Source: DAOTVS01 sp034436375
GTDB taxonomy: Bacteria > Chloroflexota > Anaerolineae > SpSt-313
Length of the DNA: 42,940 bases
Assembly (NCBI GenBank): GCA_034436375.1
Contig: DAOTVS010000015.1
Location: forward strand, 1 to 42,940
Reading direction: 5' to 3'
Positions 31,580 through 38,449 of the stretch are shown here, piece after piece. A program made the position numbers and the translations under genes. The notes under the pieces are model-generated. The model was not told the DNA's origin. It searched no databases and saw only the letters and a program-made list of their open reading frames with translations. Numbering within the stretch: the first letter of the stretch is position 1; each line of letters opens with the position of its first letter.

Positions 31580-31729
31580 GTAATGCGTGGGACCATCACA
31601 AGTAAACCGTAATAAGTAAGGCCGCCATCTCGGTACGCCTGATGCTTTGCCAGAGCCCTGTTGGGACGAGGGCCATGAAGAGACACAGAACTCTCAAAAC
31701 AAGTTTACTTATTACGGTTTACTTATTAC
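31580..31729. repeat. GTRANNN heptamers in inverted arrangement between the tRNA operon and the ATP-grasp gene
   Basis: Left units: GTAATGC (31580) and, after a break, GTAAACC, GTAATAA, GTAAGGC at 31602-31622 in exact 7-base register. Right units on the minus strand: GTAATAA, GTAAACC, GTAATAA, GTAAACT read from 31729 down to 31702. The stretches 31600-31619 and 31705-31724 are perfect 20-base inverted repeats enclosing 85 bases. No gene is supported within. Confidence 0.75.
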
Positions 31730-31750
31730 TCCTCCCACAGGAGGCACGGC

Positions 31751-32779
31751 ATGCTCACCACGACAACTCCTGCCATTCTGATCCTCTACAACCAGGTCGA
31801 GGCCCTGCTCAAGGGTGAGGCGCTCGATATCCTGGCCGAGCAAGAGACGGCCCGGGTCGCCCGGGAGATCGCTGCCGGGCTGCAGGGGCGGGGTTACCGC
31901 GTGGCCCTGCAGGGCGTTGACAGCGACCTGGAGGCAGCCCTAGCGCCCTACCCGGCGCACGAGTGGCTGGTTTTCAACCTCTGTGAGGGGCTGGGGGGCG
32001 ACCCGGGCCGCGAAGCGGAGGTGCCACCGGTGCTGGAGGCCCATGGCTATCTCTACACCGGCTCGCCGGCCTCGGCCCTGAGCGCCTGCATGGATAAGGC
32101 CCTGGCCAAGGAGCGCCTGCTGGCGCATGGCCTGCCCACGCCCCGGCATGCCACCCTCTCTTCGCCCAATGAGCCCTGCGCGGTGCCCCTGCCGGCGCTG
32201 GTGAAGCCGGTGCACGAGGATGGCTCGCTCGGCATCAGCAGCGAATCGGTCGTGCGTGACGCCGAGAGCCTGGCCCGGCGTGTGGCCTATGTCCTGGAGC
32301 ACTACCGGCAGCCGGCCCTGGTCGAGGAGTTTATCGGCGGCCGCGAGTTCAACCAGTCCATCTGGGGGAACGACCCGCCGCAGGCCCTGCCCCCCGCCGA
32401 GATCAACTATGCGGGCATCGATGACCCCCTGCAGCGCCTCTGCACCTATGAAGCGAAATGGGTGGAGGATTCCGCTGCCTATGGGCTGACGCCGGTGCTG
32501 TGCCCGGCACCTGTGGATGAGGACCTGCGCCTGCGCCTGGTGGAGGTGGCCATCGCCGCCTACCGGGTCATGGGCTGCCGTGACTATGCGCGGGTAGATA
32601 TGCGTGAGCGAGACGGCATCCCCTACATTCTCGAAGTAAACCCCAACCCCACCCTGGCCTCCGATGCCGGCTTTGTGCGCGCCGGGCGGGCAGCCGGGCT
32701 GGACCAGTCGCAACTGGCGGAGCGAATTGTGCGCTTTTGCCTGGCGCGCAGTGCTAACAGAGACGAGGACCGAGCATGA
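31751..32779 (+). CDS. ATP-grasp ligase, D-alanine-D-alanine ligase-like
   Basis: 342 residues. The order of a Ddl-like ATP-grasp enzyme is seen: an N-terminal substrate domain (AILILYNQVEALLKGEALDIL; VFNLCEGLGGDPGREAEVPPVLEAHGYLYTGS), the ATP-binding lysine region PALVKPVHEDGSLGISSESVV and EEFIGGREFNQS, and the metal-binding end EVNPNPTLASDAGF. The fit to true Ddl is only partial, and the adjacent gene argues for a ligase that joins amino or carboxyl compounds other than cell-wall D-Ala-D-Ala. AGGAGG stands before the ATG. The stop overlaps the next gene's start as ATGA, so the two products are translationally coupled and probably act in one pathway. Confidence 0.82.
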   Translation: MLTTTTPAILILYNQVEALLKGEALDILAEQETARVAREIAAGLQGRGYRVALQGVDSDLEAALAPYPAHEWLVFNLCEGLGGDPGREAEVPPVLEAHGYLYTGSPASALSACMDKALAKERLLAHGLPTPRHATLSSPNEPCAVPLPALVKPVHEDGSLGISSESVVRDAESLARRVAYVLEHYRQPALVEEFIGGREFNQSIWGNDPPQALPPAEINYAGIDDPLQRLCTYEAKWVEDSAAYGLTPVLCPAPVDEDLRLRLVEVAIAAYRVMGCRDYARVDMRERDGIPYILEVNPNPTLASDAGFVRAGRAAGLDQSQLAERIVRFCLARSANRDEDRA

Positions 32780-33255
32780 TCGAAACCCCACTCGCAGCCG
32801 ATTCACCGGAGATTGTACAGCTCATCGCCGACGCGGGCGTGTTCAGCGACATGGACATCGACTGCGTGCGCGAGCTGCTGGAGGAATATCATCAGGCCCC
32901 CGATCACGGCGGCTATACGTTCCTGGTCTACCGCTCTCCCGATGACCGGCGCATCCTGGGCATGATCTGTTACGGCGCCACCCCGCTCACCAAGGGCACC
33001 TATGACCTTTACTGGCTGAGCGTGGCGCCCCAGGCCCGCCGCAGCGGCATCGCACGCCAGCTTTTTGCCGCCATGGAGGAGGACCTGCGCGCCCTCAAGG
33101 CCCGCATGCTCGTCATCGAGACGGCCGGAACCGACGGCTACTACGCCGCACGCCAGTTCTACCTCTCTCAGGGCGCCCAGCGCCAGTGCACCATCCCCGA
33201 CTTTTACATGCCGGGCGAGGATATGGTGATGTATGTGAAGCGATATGATGTGTAA
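32776..33255 (+). CDS. GNAT N-acetyltransferase coupled to the ATP-grasp ligase
   Basis: 159 residues, a single GNAT domain. Acetyl-CoA-binding motif A is LYWLSVAPQARRSGIARQLFAAMEEDL (about 76-102), followed by MLVIETAGTDGYYAARQFYLSQGA (about 114-137) and a C-terminal FYMPGEDMVMYVKRY. The N-terminus includes the segment DIDCVRELLEEYHQAPDHGGYTFLVY. It begins on the ATGA overlap with the ATP-grasp gene. The natural inference is acetylation of the ligase's substrate or product, but the compound is unknown. Confidence 0.82.
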   Translation: MIETPLAADSPEIVQLIADAGVFSDMDIDCVRELLEEYHQAPDHGGYTFLVYRSPDDRRILGMICYGATPLTKGTYDLYWLSVAPQARRSGIARQLFAAMEEDLRALKARMLVIETAGTDGYYAARQFYLSQGAQRQCTIPDFYMPGEDMVMYVKRYDV

Positions 33256-33328
33256 AACGTAAAACGTGAAACGTAAAACGTGAAACGTGAAACGTGAAAC
33301 GTAAAACGTAAAACGTGAAACGTCAAAT
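33252..33328. repeat. Tandem array of eleven GTRAAAC heptamers
   Basis: Starting at 33252, ten perfect-register units of GTAAAAC or GTGAAAC and an eleventh, GTCAAAT, fill 77 bases. The array begins inside the last codon and stop (GTG TAA) of the acetyltransferase gene. Confidence 0.9.
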
Positions 33329-33458
33329 GTCAGGGCGCCATTTCACATCTGGCGCTGCTCTGCGGGGCGCCGCCAAAGCATGACGACGACCGACACATGA
33401 GTACACCAGACTCGAGGGAGCGTCCTGGCGCCTGATGTTTCACGCTTGACGTTTGACC
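33308..33458. repeat. Large imperfect inverted repeat with heptamer-bearing arms
   Basis: The end of the heptamer array plus GTCAGGGCGCCA (to about 33340) is repeated in inverted form at about 33427-33458, where the minus strand reads GTCAAAC (33457), GTCAAGC (33450), GTGAAAC (33443) then ATCAGGCGCCA. The two arms of about 32 bases enclose roughly 86 bases with no gene. It fills most of the gap between the acetyltransferase and the convergent phosphodiesterase gene. Confidence 0.6.
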
Positions 33459-33467
33459 TCTTGCGCC

Positions 33468-33956
33468 CTACGGAACGACCTTCCGCGTGTACGCCCTCGT
33501 CCCCGTATCCCACACGCCATAGCTCACTTCGCCGAACCGGCCCATGACCTCGCCCGGGTTGGCAAGAAGGGTTGAGCCAATAGTGCGCTGGTCCGGCTTG
33601 TGGCTATGGCCGCAAAAGACGGCATCGTAGCGGCCGAGGGCGGCGAGCCCTTCACCATAGATGGGATAGTGGACAAAAGCAAGCTTTTGCCCGGCGGCCT
33701 CGACCTCGCCCATGGGCGCGGCCAGGGTGACGTTGGGGTGACGCCTGGCGATTTGGGTCAGCAGGAAAATGTCGCCGTCATTATTACCCAAAGTCACCTG
33801 CACCGGCCCCGGGAATCCCTTGGCCAGCTCATCCAGGGTAAAGGGAGCGCAGAGATCGCCCAGGCAGAGCAGAAGGTCCATGCCCCGCACCTCTGCCAGC
33901 ACCCGCGCCAGGTTCTCCAAGTGATCGTGAATATCGGACAGAATGGCAACCTGCAT
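33468..33956 (-). CDS. Metallophosphoesterase, YfcE/MJ0936-like phosphodiesterase
   Basis: 162 residues, typical for small YfcE-like enzymes. Metal-binding motifs are complete: DIH (D8, H10), GDL (D34), GNND (57-60), H96 in FVHYPIY and GHSH (116-119). Family members hydrolyse phosphodiester bonds, sometimes cyclic nucleotides, with two divalent metals; the natural substrate is not predictable here. GGAGG lies 5 bases before the ATG. It is transcribed alone, convergent with the acetyltransferase gene. Confidence 0.9.
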   Translation of the reverse strand: MQVAILSDIHDHLENLARVLAEVRGMDLLLCLGDLCAPFTLDELAKGFPGPVQVTLGNNDGDIFLLTQIARRHPNVTLAAPMGEVEAAGQKLAFVHYPIYGEGLAALGRYDAVFCGHSHKPDQRTIGSTLLANPGEVMGRFGEVSYGVWDTGTRAYTRKVVP

Positions 33957-33973
33957 GTCTGCCTCCGCAACGC

Positions 33974-34014
33974 GTAATGATGGATAATGATACGTAATGC
34001 GTGATCCGTAAGCT
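33974..34014. repeat. GTRANNN heptamers upstream of the phosphodiesterase gene
   Basis: GTAATGA (33974), a 13-base degenerate stretch, then GTAATGC (33994), GTGATCC (34001) and GTAAGCT (34008) in register. The array lies between the phosphodiesterase start and the DUF169 gene stop, a gap otherwise without features. Confidence 0.6.
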
Positions 34015-34115
34015 CGCCATGGCGGGGCGCGTGCAGCCCTTCGTTACGCTCGGACGCACTGACCTTGGGGGGCAAGCAGGGCGCCATGGTCAAGCCACGC
34101 ATCATACAGCACAGA

Positions 34116-34871
34116 TCATGAACCGGCTGGCTCACACGGCTGCCCGAGTCTCGGCTCCACCTTGCGCCAGGCCGCTCTGCCGAAAAAGCTCCCTGGCACA
34201 TTGTCCTCCATCTCGCGATACAGGCTCCAGGGGATGGCGAAGGAGAGGAGGTCCGCATCAATGTGCGGCCGCGCGCTGATATCGGTCATGCCGACCACAG
34301 CGCGGGGCAGTTCGCGCTGCGATTCGAGATAGGGGAGGAGCACCATCTGCTGGCAGCCCGCAGCCGCTGGAATGATGACGTTATCAGCACCCACGCGGCC
34401 ATAGTTGGCCAGCACCACCAAGGCCGAGAGCTGATCGGGCGTCACGTAAAAGACGACGATCTGCGGGGTTTCCCCGGGCCTCACCTCTGAGAGGGGCTTG
34501 AAAACCACATAATCATAGGGGATGTCCACTTTGGGCAGGGCATCGATGGTGGCGCGGGCCAGCTCCGGCGTCTTCCGATAGCCCTCGCCCTCGCGAAAGC
34601 CTTCGCGGCCGGTAGAGAGAAAGTACTCGATGCCCCCAGGGAACGTGACGTAGGTGTTGCCGAAGCAAAGCCCCACGCCGCCGCCGGGGCAGCCGAAGGT
34701 CTGGCGGTCGAAAGCGACCGCCTGCCCTTTGGCCGCCACAGTCATCATCGAAGCCACGCAGCCGCGGGCCCCTGCCTTGAATTGGGCAGCGCCCGCCGGC
34801 TTTTCATTGCTAAAGAGCACGGCCACGGGCTGGTAACGGGACCTGATCTCCTGCGCGATGCGGCTCTCCAT
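34116..34871 (-). CDS. DUF169 family protein
   Basis: 251 residues. The sequence has the pattern of the uncharacterised DUF169 (COG2043) family: PVAVLFSNEKPAGAAQFKAGARGCVASMMTVAAKG near the N-terminus, then TFGCPGGGVGLCFGN with two conserved cysteines, a middle PLSEVRPGETPQIVVFYVTPDQLSALVVLANYG, and a late cluster GCQQMVLLPYLESQ. The function is not established; conserved cysteines suggest a metal or redox cofactor. ATG 34871 has AGGAGG 10 bases upstream and a strong promoter further up. It stands alone; its neighbours are unrelated. Confidence 0.82.
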   Translation of the reverse strand: MESRIAQEIRSRYQPVAVLFSNEKPAGAAQFKAGARGCVASMMTVAAKGQAVAFDRQTFGCPGGGVGLCFGNTYVTFPGGIEYFLSTGREGFREGEGYRKTPELARATIDALPKVDIPYDYVVFKPLSEVRPGETPQIVVFYVTPDQLSALVVLANYGRVGADNVIIPAAAGCQQMVLLPYLESQRELPRAVVGMTDISARPHIDADLLSFAIPWSLYREMEDNVPGSFFGRAAWRKVEPRLGQPCEPAGS

Positions 34872-34923
34872 GTGTTTGTTTCCTCCTTGGCTGGATGAGT
34901 AAACCAGCCGGACCTGTGGACTC

Positions 34924-34952
34924 GTTATAAGGCAGGCTGCTACTTCTGTCAA
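34924..34952 (-). promoter_or_regulatory. Promoter for the DUF169 gene
   Basis: On the minus strand TTGACA (complement of 34947-34952) and TATAAC (complement of 34924-34929) are 17 bases apart, 53 bases before the start codon. Confidence 0.75.
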
Positions 34953-35278
34953 GGCATTGCTTTATCCGCGCCGGATTCCCTGCCTGGAATCGATTGGCAA
35001 AAGCCTGCCGCTTGGCTTGCCGGGTTTAGCGCTGCGCAACCGCCCGGCATTGGGCGTTTTGGAGGTGTGAGGCAGGTGTTGCAGGTTGCCCGGCGCTCGC
35101 CGCTGTCAGGCCCGGCGAATCTTTATGTCAGAGGATTGGCCTGGATTGCTCGCCAGGGAGATCGGTATGTCAAATGAAAGGGTTGAGTTCACTATTGGGG
35201 CGGAAACGGCGCGCCGACTGCCAGGAATGAATTAGGCCCAGGCGAAAGGGCAAAGAGGGCGAGTTGCGGCATCTGTGC
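34953..35278. other. Non-coding gap with a possible 22-codon ORF
   Basis: No established gene is supported. At 35167-35235 a 22-codon frame (MSNERVEFTIGAETARRL and four more residues) has AGGGAG six bases upstream on the plus strand. Its composition is protein-like, but nothing further supports it; it could be a leader peptide or a remnant of a lost gene. No clear hairpin or repeat was found elsewhere in the gap. Confidence 0.25.
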
Positions 35279-35284
35279 TATAAT
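35276..35284 (+). promoter_or_regulatory. Extended -10 promoter for the activase gene
   Basis: TGCTATAAT with no suitable -35, 50 bases before the start codon. It is the same element as at 6985-6993. Confidence 0.5.
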
Positions 35285-35334
35285 GGCGATAGCGTGGTTT
35301 CGTCATGTTCAGAGCATAAGGACCGGGCATAGTC

Positions 35335-36246
35335 ATGGATCCTCTCCGCGGCCTCATCACTAATGTCCAGCGCTTTTCCATTCACGATGGGCCGGGCATC
35401 CGCACCACCGTGTTCCTGAAGGGTTGCCCCTTGCGTTGTTTCTGGTGCCATAACCCCGAGACCTGGCGTCTGCAGCCCGAGGTGCAGGTTTTTCCCGACC
35501 GCTGCATCGGTTGCGGACAGTGCTTTAGCCGCTGCCCCCAGGGCGCCCATGTCATGGTGGGCGGTAAGCGCCAGTTTCGCCGCGAGCTTTGCCAGGCCTG
35601 CGGGCGCTGCGTGGAAACCTGCTACGCCGAGGCACTGGTCATGGCCGGCCGCTGGTGGCCCCCCGAGGAACTGCTGGCGGAACTCTTGCGCGACAAGGAG
35701 TTCTATGCCCAGTCGGGCGGGGGCATCACCCTCTCCGGTGGTGAGCCGCTGATGCAGCAGCCGTTCAGCCTGCGGGTGCTGCAGCTCTGCCGCGAGGCCG
35801 GCCTGCACACGGCGATGGAAACCTCGGCTTGCGGTCGCTGGGAAGACTTGGCGGAGCTTCTGCCGTGGCTCGACCTGGTCTTTGTCGATATCAAGTTGCT
35901 CGATGATGCCGGGCACCGGAAGGCCACGGGCGTCTCTAACCGGCTCATTCTGGAGAACATCCGGCGCCTGGGCTGGGAGCGCGTGCCCCTGGTGGTACGC
36001 ACGCCCGTGATCCCAACCGTAAACGATACCTGCGAGGCTGTTGGCGCGATCGGGGGGTTTATTCACGCCTTTCCCAACCTGCAGTACTATGAGTTGATGC
36101 CCTTTCACCGCATGGCCGAGGGCAAGTTCCGCAGCCTGGATATCGATTATCGCGCCGCTCGGCTGCAGCCGCCAGGCAAGGAACTGCTGGCCGAGCTGGC
36201 CCAATGCGCGCGGGAAAAGGGTGTGCGGGAGGTCAAGGTCAGCTAG
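35335..36246 (+). CDS. Glycyl-radical-enzyme activating enzyme (radical SAM)
   Basis: 303 residues. The radical SAM motif C31-x3-C35-x2-C38 (GCPLRCFWCHNPE) binds the SAM-cleaving cluster. A ferredoxin-like insert carries two more four-cysteine sets, C57/C60/C63/C67 and C86/C89/C92/C96, as in activases of choline lyase, hydroxyphenylacetate decarboxylase and glycerol dehydratase type rather than plain PflA. LSGGEPLM (133-140) and DIKLLDDAGHRKATGVSN follow. The enzyme would install a glycyl radical under anaerobic conditions. No glycyl radical enzyme gene is in the window. The ribosome site is weak (AAGGA 12 bases before the ATG). The gene points into the glycosidase cluster. Confidence 0.9.
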   Translation: MDPLRGLITNVQRFSIHDGPGIRTTVFLKGCPLRCFWCHNPETWRLQPEVQVFPDRCIGCGQCFSRCPQGAHVMVGGKRQFRRELCQACGRCVETCYAEALVMAGRWWPPEELLAELLRDKEFYAQSGGGITLSGGEPLMQQPFSLRVLQLCREAGLHTAMETSACGRWEDLAELLPWLDLVFVDIKLLDDAGHRKATGVSNRLILENIRRLGWERVPLVVRTPVIPTVNDTCEAVGAIGGFIHAFPNLQYYELMPFHRMAEGKFRSLDIDYRAARLQPPGKELLAELAQCAREKGVREVKVS

Positions 36247-36289
36247 GCGTAGTTGGATAAGAGTTTTTTTCCTCGAGAGGTTGAGTTTC

Positions 36290-38245
36290 ATGAAATTGGT
36301 GTACGATCTATCGCAACTAGAGTGGCAGGTGGCCGGGTTTGTGCCCCACCAGTGGCGGTTCACGCGCTCTGAGCGCATCGCCGCGAACCCCGGCGCCGAC
36401 GTGCCCGCCATCCCTGCGCCTGTGCCCGGCTCGGTGCAGCAGGCTCTGCTCAATGCCGGTGCCATCCCCGACTGGAATGTGGGCCTCAATGCCCGCGCCT
36501 GTGAGTGGGTGGAGAACCGCCATTGGATCTACGAGACGGTCATCCCCGATGGCTGGCTGGCCAGTGGCCGCACCTTCCGCCTGCGCTGCCTGGGGCTCGA
36601 TTACCAGGGCTGCGTGCTCCTGAACGGTAAGGAGGTCGGCGCCTTTCAGGGCACCTTCGTGCCCCACCTTTTTGACCTGACCCCTTTCCTGCTGCCCGCG
36701 GGCAATGTGCTGCAGATCGTCTTTGAGCTGAGCCCCCGCTGGCTGGGCCAGTTTGGCTTTACCTCCCGCATGACCGAATGGAAACCCCGCTACAACTATA
36801 CTTGGGATTGGACCTCGCGCCTGGTGCAGATTGGCATCTGGGATGGCATCTTCCTGGAGGCGACCGAAGGCGCCGAAATCGAAACCTTGCGCTGCACCAC
36901 CGATGCCAACCCGGCAGGCAAGGGGAGCCTGCGCGCCTGGGGAGCGGTCACAGGCGGTGAAGGCTTGTCCGTGCAGTTGAGCCTGGAAGCCGGGGGCGCT
37001 GTGATCCGGCAGAGCGCGTTGCCCGCGGCGCACTTCAACGCCGAAGGCATCTCCTGGCAGGACCTGCCGGTTTCGCTCTGGTGGCCCAATGGCGAGGGCG
37101 GCCGCCCCCTCTACACCCTCCATTGTCGCCTGCTCGACAGTCAGGGCTACAAAGTCGATGAAGAGTCTCGCACCGTCGGTTTCAAGCGGGTGGAGTGGCG
37201 CGCCTGTGAGGGGGCGCCAGCGGGGGCCGATCCCTGGATCTGCGCGGTCAACGGGCGCCCCATCTTCCTGCAAGGGGTGAACTGGACGCCCATTCGCCCC
37301 AACTTTGCTGATGTCAGCGAAGACGACTATCGCCAGCGCCTCGAGACCTATCGCGACCTGGGCTGCAACCTGCTCCGTGTGTGGGGCGGCGCCTTTCTGG
37401 AGAAGGAATGCTTCTATCGCCTCTGTGATGAGCTGGGGCTCCTGGTGTGGCAAGAGTTCCCGCTCTCTTCCTCGGGCTGCGACAACTGGCCGCCAGAGGA
37501 TGAGGCCTCGATCAGCGCCCTCTCCGAGATTGCCCGGTCCTACATCGCGCGGCGGCAGCATCATGCCTCGCTCCTCCTTTGGTGCGGCGGCAACGAGCTG
37601 CAGGGCAGCCTCGATGGCAGCAAATCCGGGGGCGGCAAGCCCGTCGGCATGGAGCATCCACTGCTCCAGCGTTTCCAGCAGATCGTGGCCACGCAGGACC
37701 CTGGCCGTCGCTTCCTGCCGACCTCTTCCTCGGGGCCGCTCTTTTTCGCCGAGGAAGCGAACTATGGCAAGGGATTGCACTGGGATGTCCACGGCCCCTG
37801 GCGGCCCGAGGGGGACCTGGCAGCCTGGGCGCGCTACTGGGCCGGCGACGATGCGCTTTTCCGCTCCGAGACAGGAGCCCCCGGCGCCAGCTCGGTGGAG
37901 ATCATCCGCCGCTATAAGGGTGAGTACCCGGAGGTCCCGGGCACACACGAAAACCCCATCTGGCAGCGCACCTCCTGGTGGATCGAGTGGCCCGAGTTTG
38001 TGGCCGAAAAGGGCCGTGAGCCGGCGAACCTGGAGGAGTATGTAGCCTGGAGCCAGGAGCGGCAGGCGCGGGCGCTCGCCATCGCCGCCCGCGCCTGCAA
38101 GGCCCGCTTTCCCCGCTGCGGCGGTCTGCTCATCTGGATGGGGCACGACAGTTTTCCCTGCACCGCCAATACCTCAATCGTCGACTTCCATGGGCGGCCC
38201 AAGCCGGCCGCCCGGGCGGTGGCAGAGGTTTTTCGGGGCAAGTGA
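36290..38245 (+). CDS. GH2 beta-mannosidase-like glycosidase 1
   Basis: 651 residues, shorter than common beta-mannosidases (about 800 or more), mostly at the C-terminal end. A sugar-binding N-terminal domain (WIYETVIPDGWLASGRTFRLRCLGLDYQ; LNGKEVGAFQGTFVPHLFDLT) and the NYTWDWTSRLVQIGIWDGI segment lead to a barrel with GVNWTPIRPNF and LLRVWGGAFLE. The acid/base is Glu436 in WCGGNELQG and the probable nucleophile Glu527 in FRSETGAPG. GH2 members of this kind remove terminal beta-mannose; no signal peptide is seen, so it likely acts on imported oligosaccharides. The ATG at 36290 has GAGAGG upstream and lies 43 bases after the activase stop. It is related in plan to the next glycosidase. Confidence 0.87.
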   Translation: MKLVYDLSQLEWQVAGFVPHQWRFTRSERIAANPGADVPAIPAPVPGSVQQALLNAGAIPDWNVGLNARACEWVENRHWIYETVIPDGWLASGRTFRLRCLGLDYQGCVLLNGKEVGAFQGTFVPHLFDLTPFLLPAGNVLQIVFELSPRWLGQFGFTSRMTEWKPRYNYTWDWTSRLVQIGIWDGIFLEATEGAEIETLRCTTDANPAGKGSLRAWGAVTGGEGLSVQLSLEAGGAVIRQSALPAAHFNAEGISWQDLPVSLWWPNGEGGRPLYTLHCRLLDSQGYKVDEESRTVGFKRVEWRACEGAPAGADPWICAVNGRPIFLQGVNWTPIRPNFADVSEDDYRQRLETYRDLGCNLLRVWGGAFLEKECFYRLCDELGLLVWQEFPLSSSGCDNWPPEDEASISALSEIARSYIARRQHHASLLLWCGGNELQGSLDGSKSGGGKPVGMEHPLLQRFQQIVATQDPGRRFLPTSSSGPLFFAEEANYGKGLHWDVHGPWRPEGDLAAWARYWAGDDALFRSETGAPGASSVEIIRRYKGEYPEVPGTHENPIWQRTSWWIEWPEFVAEKGREPANLEEYVAWSQERQARALAIAARACKARFPRCGGLLIWMGHDSFPCTANTSIVDFHGRPKPAARAVAEVFRGK

Positions 38246-38449
38246 GCGGCTGGCAACGGATGATCGACATGGATTACACGGATTGCGCTCGCAGCGCCGC
38301 ATGTTCCCAGGCATTCACTGGCGCTCTCGCAGAGTGGTGTTTGAGCCTATGCCCGGTGGTCGGATACGCAGCTAATCCGTGCAATCCGGGTCAGAAATCC
38401 GTTGACAGCAGTCTTCGGCGCATGGTAGCGCCTGTGAAATGGAGGATTC
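38246..38449. repeat. Gap between the two mannosidase genes with an inverted repeat
   Basis: GGATTACACGGATT (38271-38284) and AATCCGTGCAATCC (38374-38387) are inverted copies with one mismatch, about 90 bases apart. The same string type (ATTACACGGATT) is a known common intergenic repeat in diverse bacteria. No T-tract or gene is present. Confidence 0.5.

Noticed and set aside
33252..33328. CRISPR array
   Set aside because: The units are seven bases with no spacers and no cas genes; it is a simple tandem heptamer repeat.
36317..38146. Very long open frame (about 600 codons) on the minus strand under the first GH2 gene
   Set aside because: It is a codon-bias mirror of a high-GC gene: the plus strand carries a full set of GH2 motifs with a good ribosome site, and the minus product has no recognisable domain.
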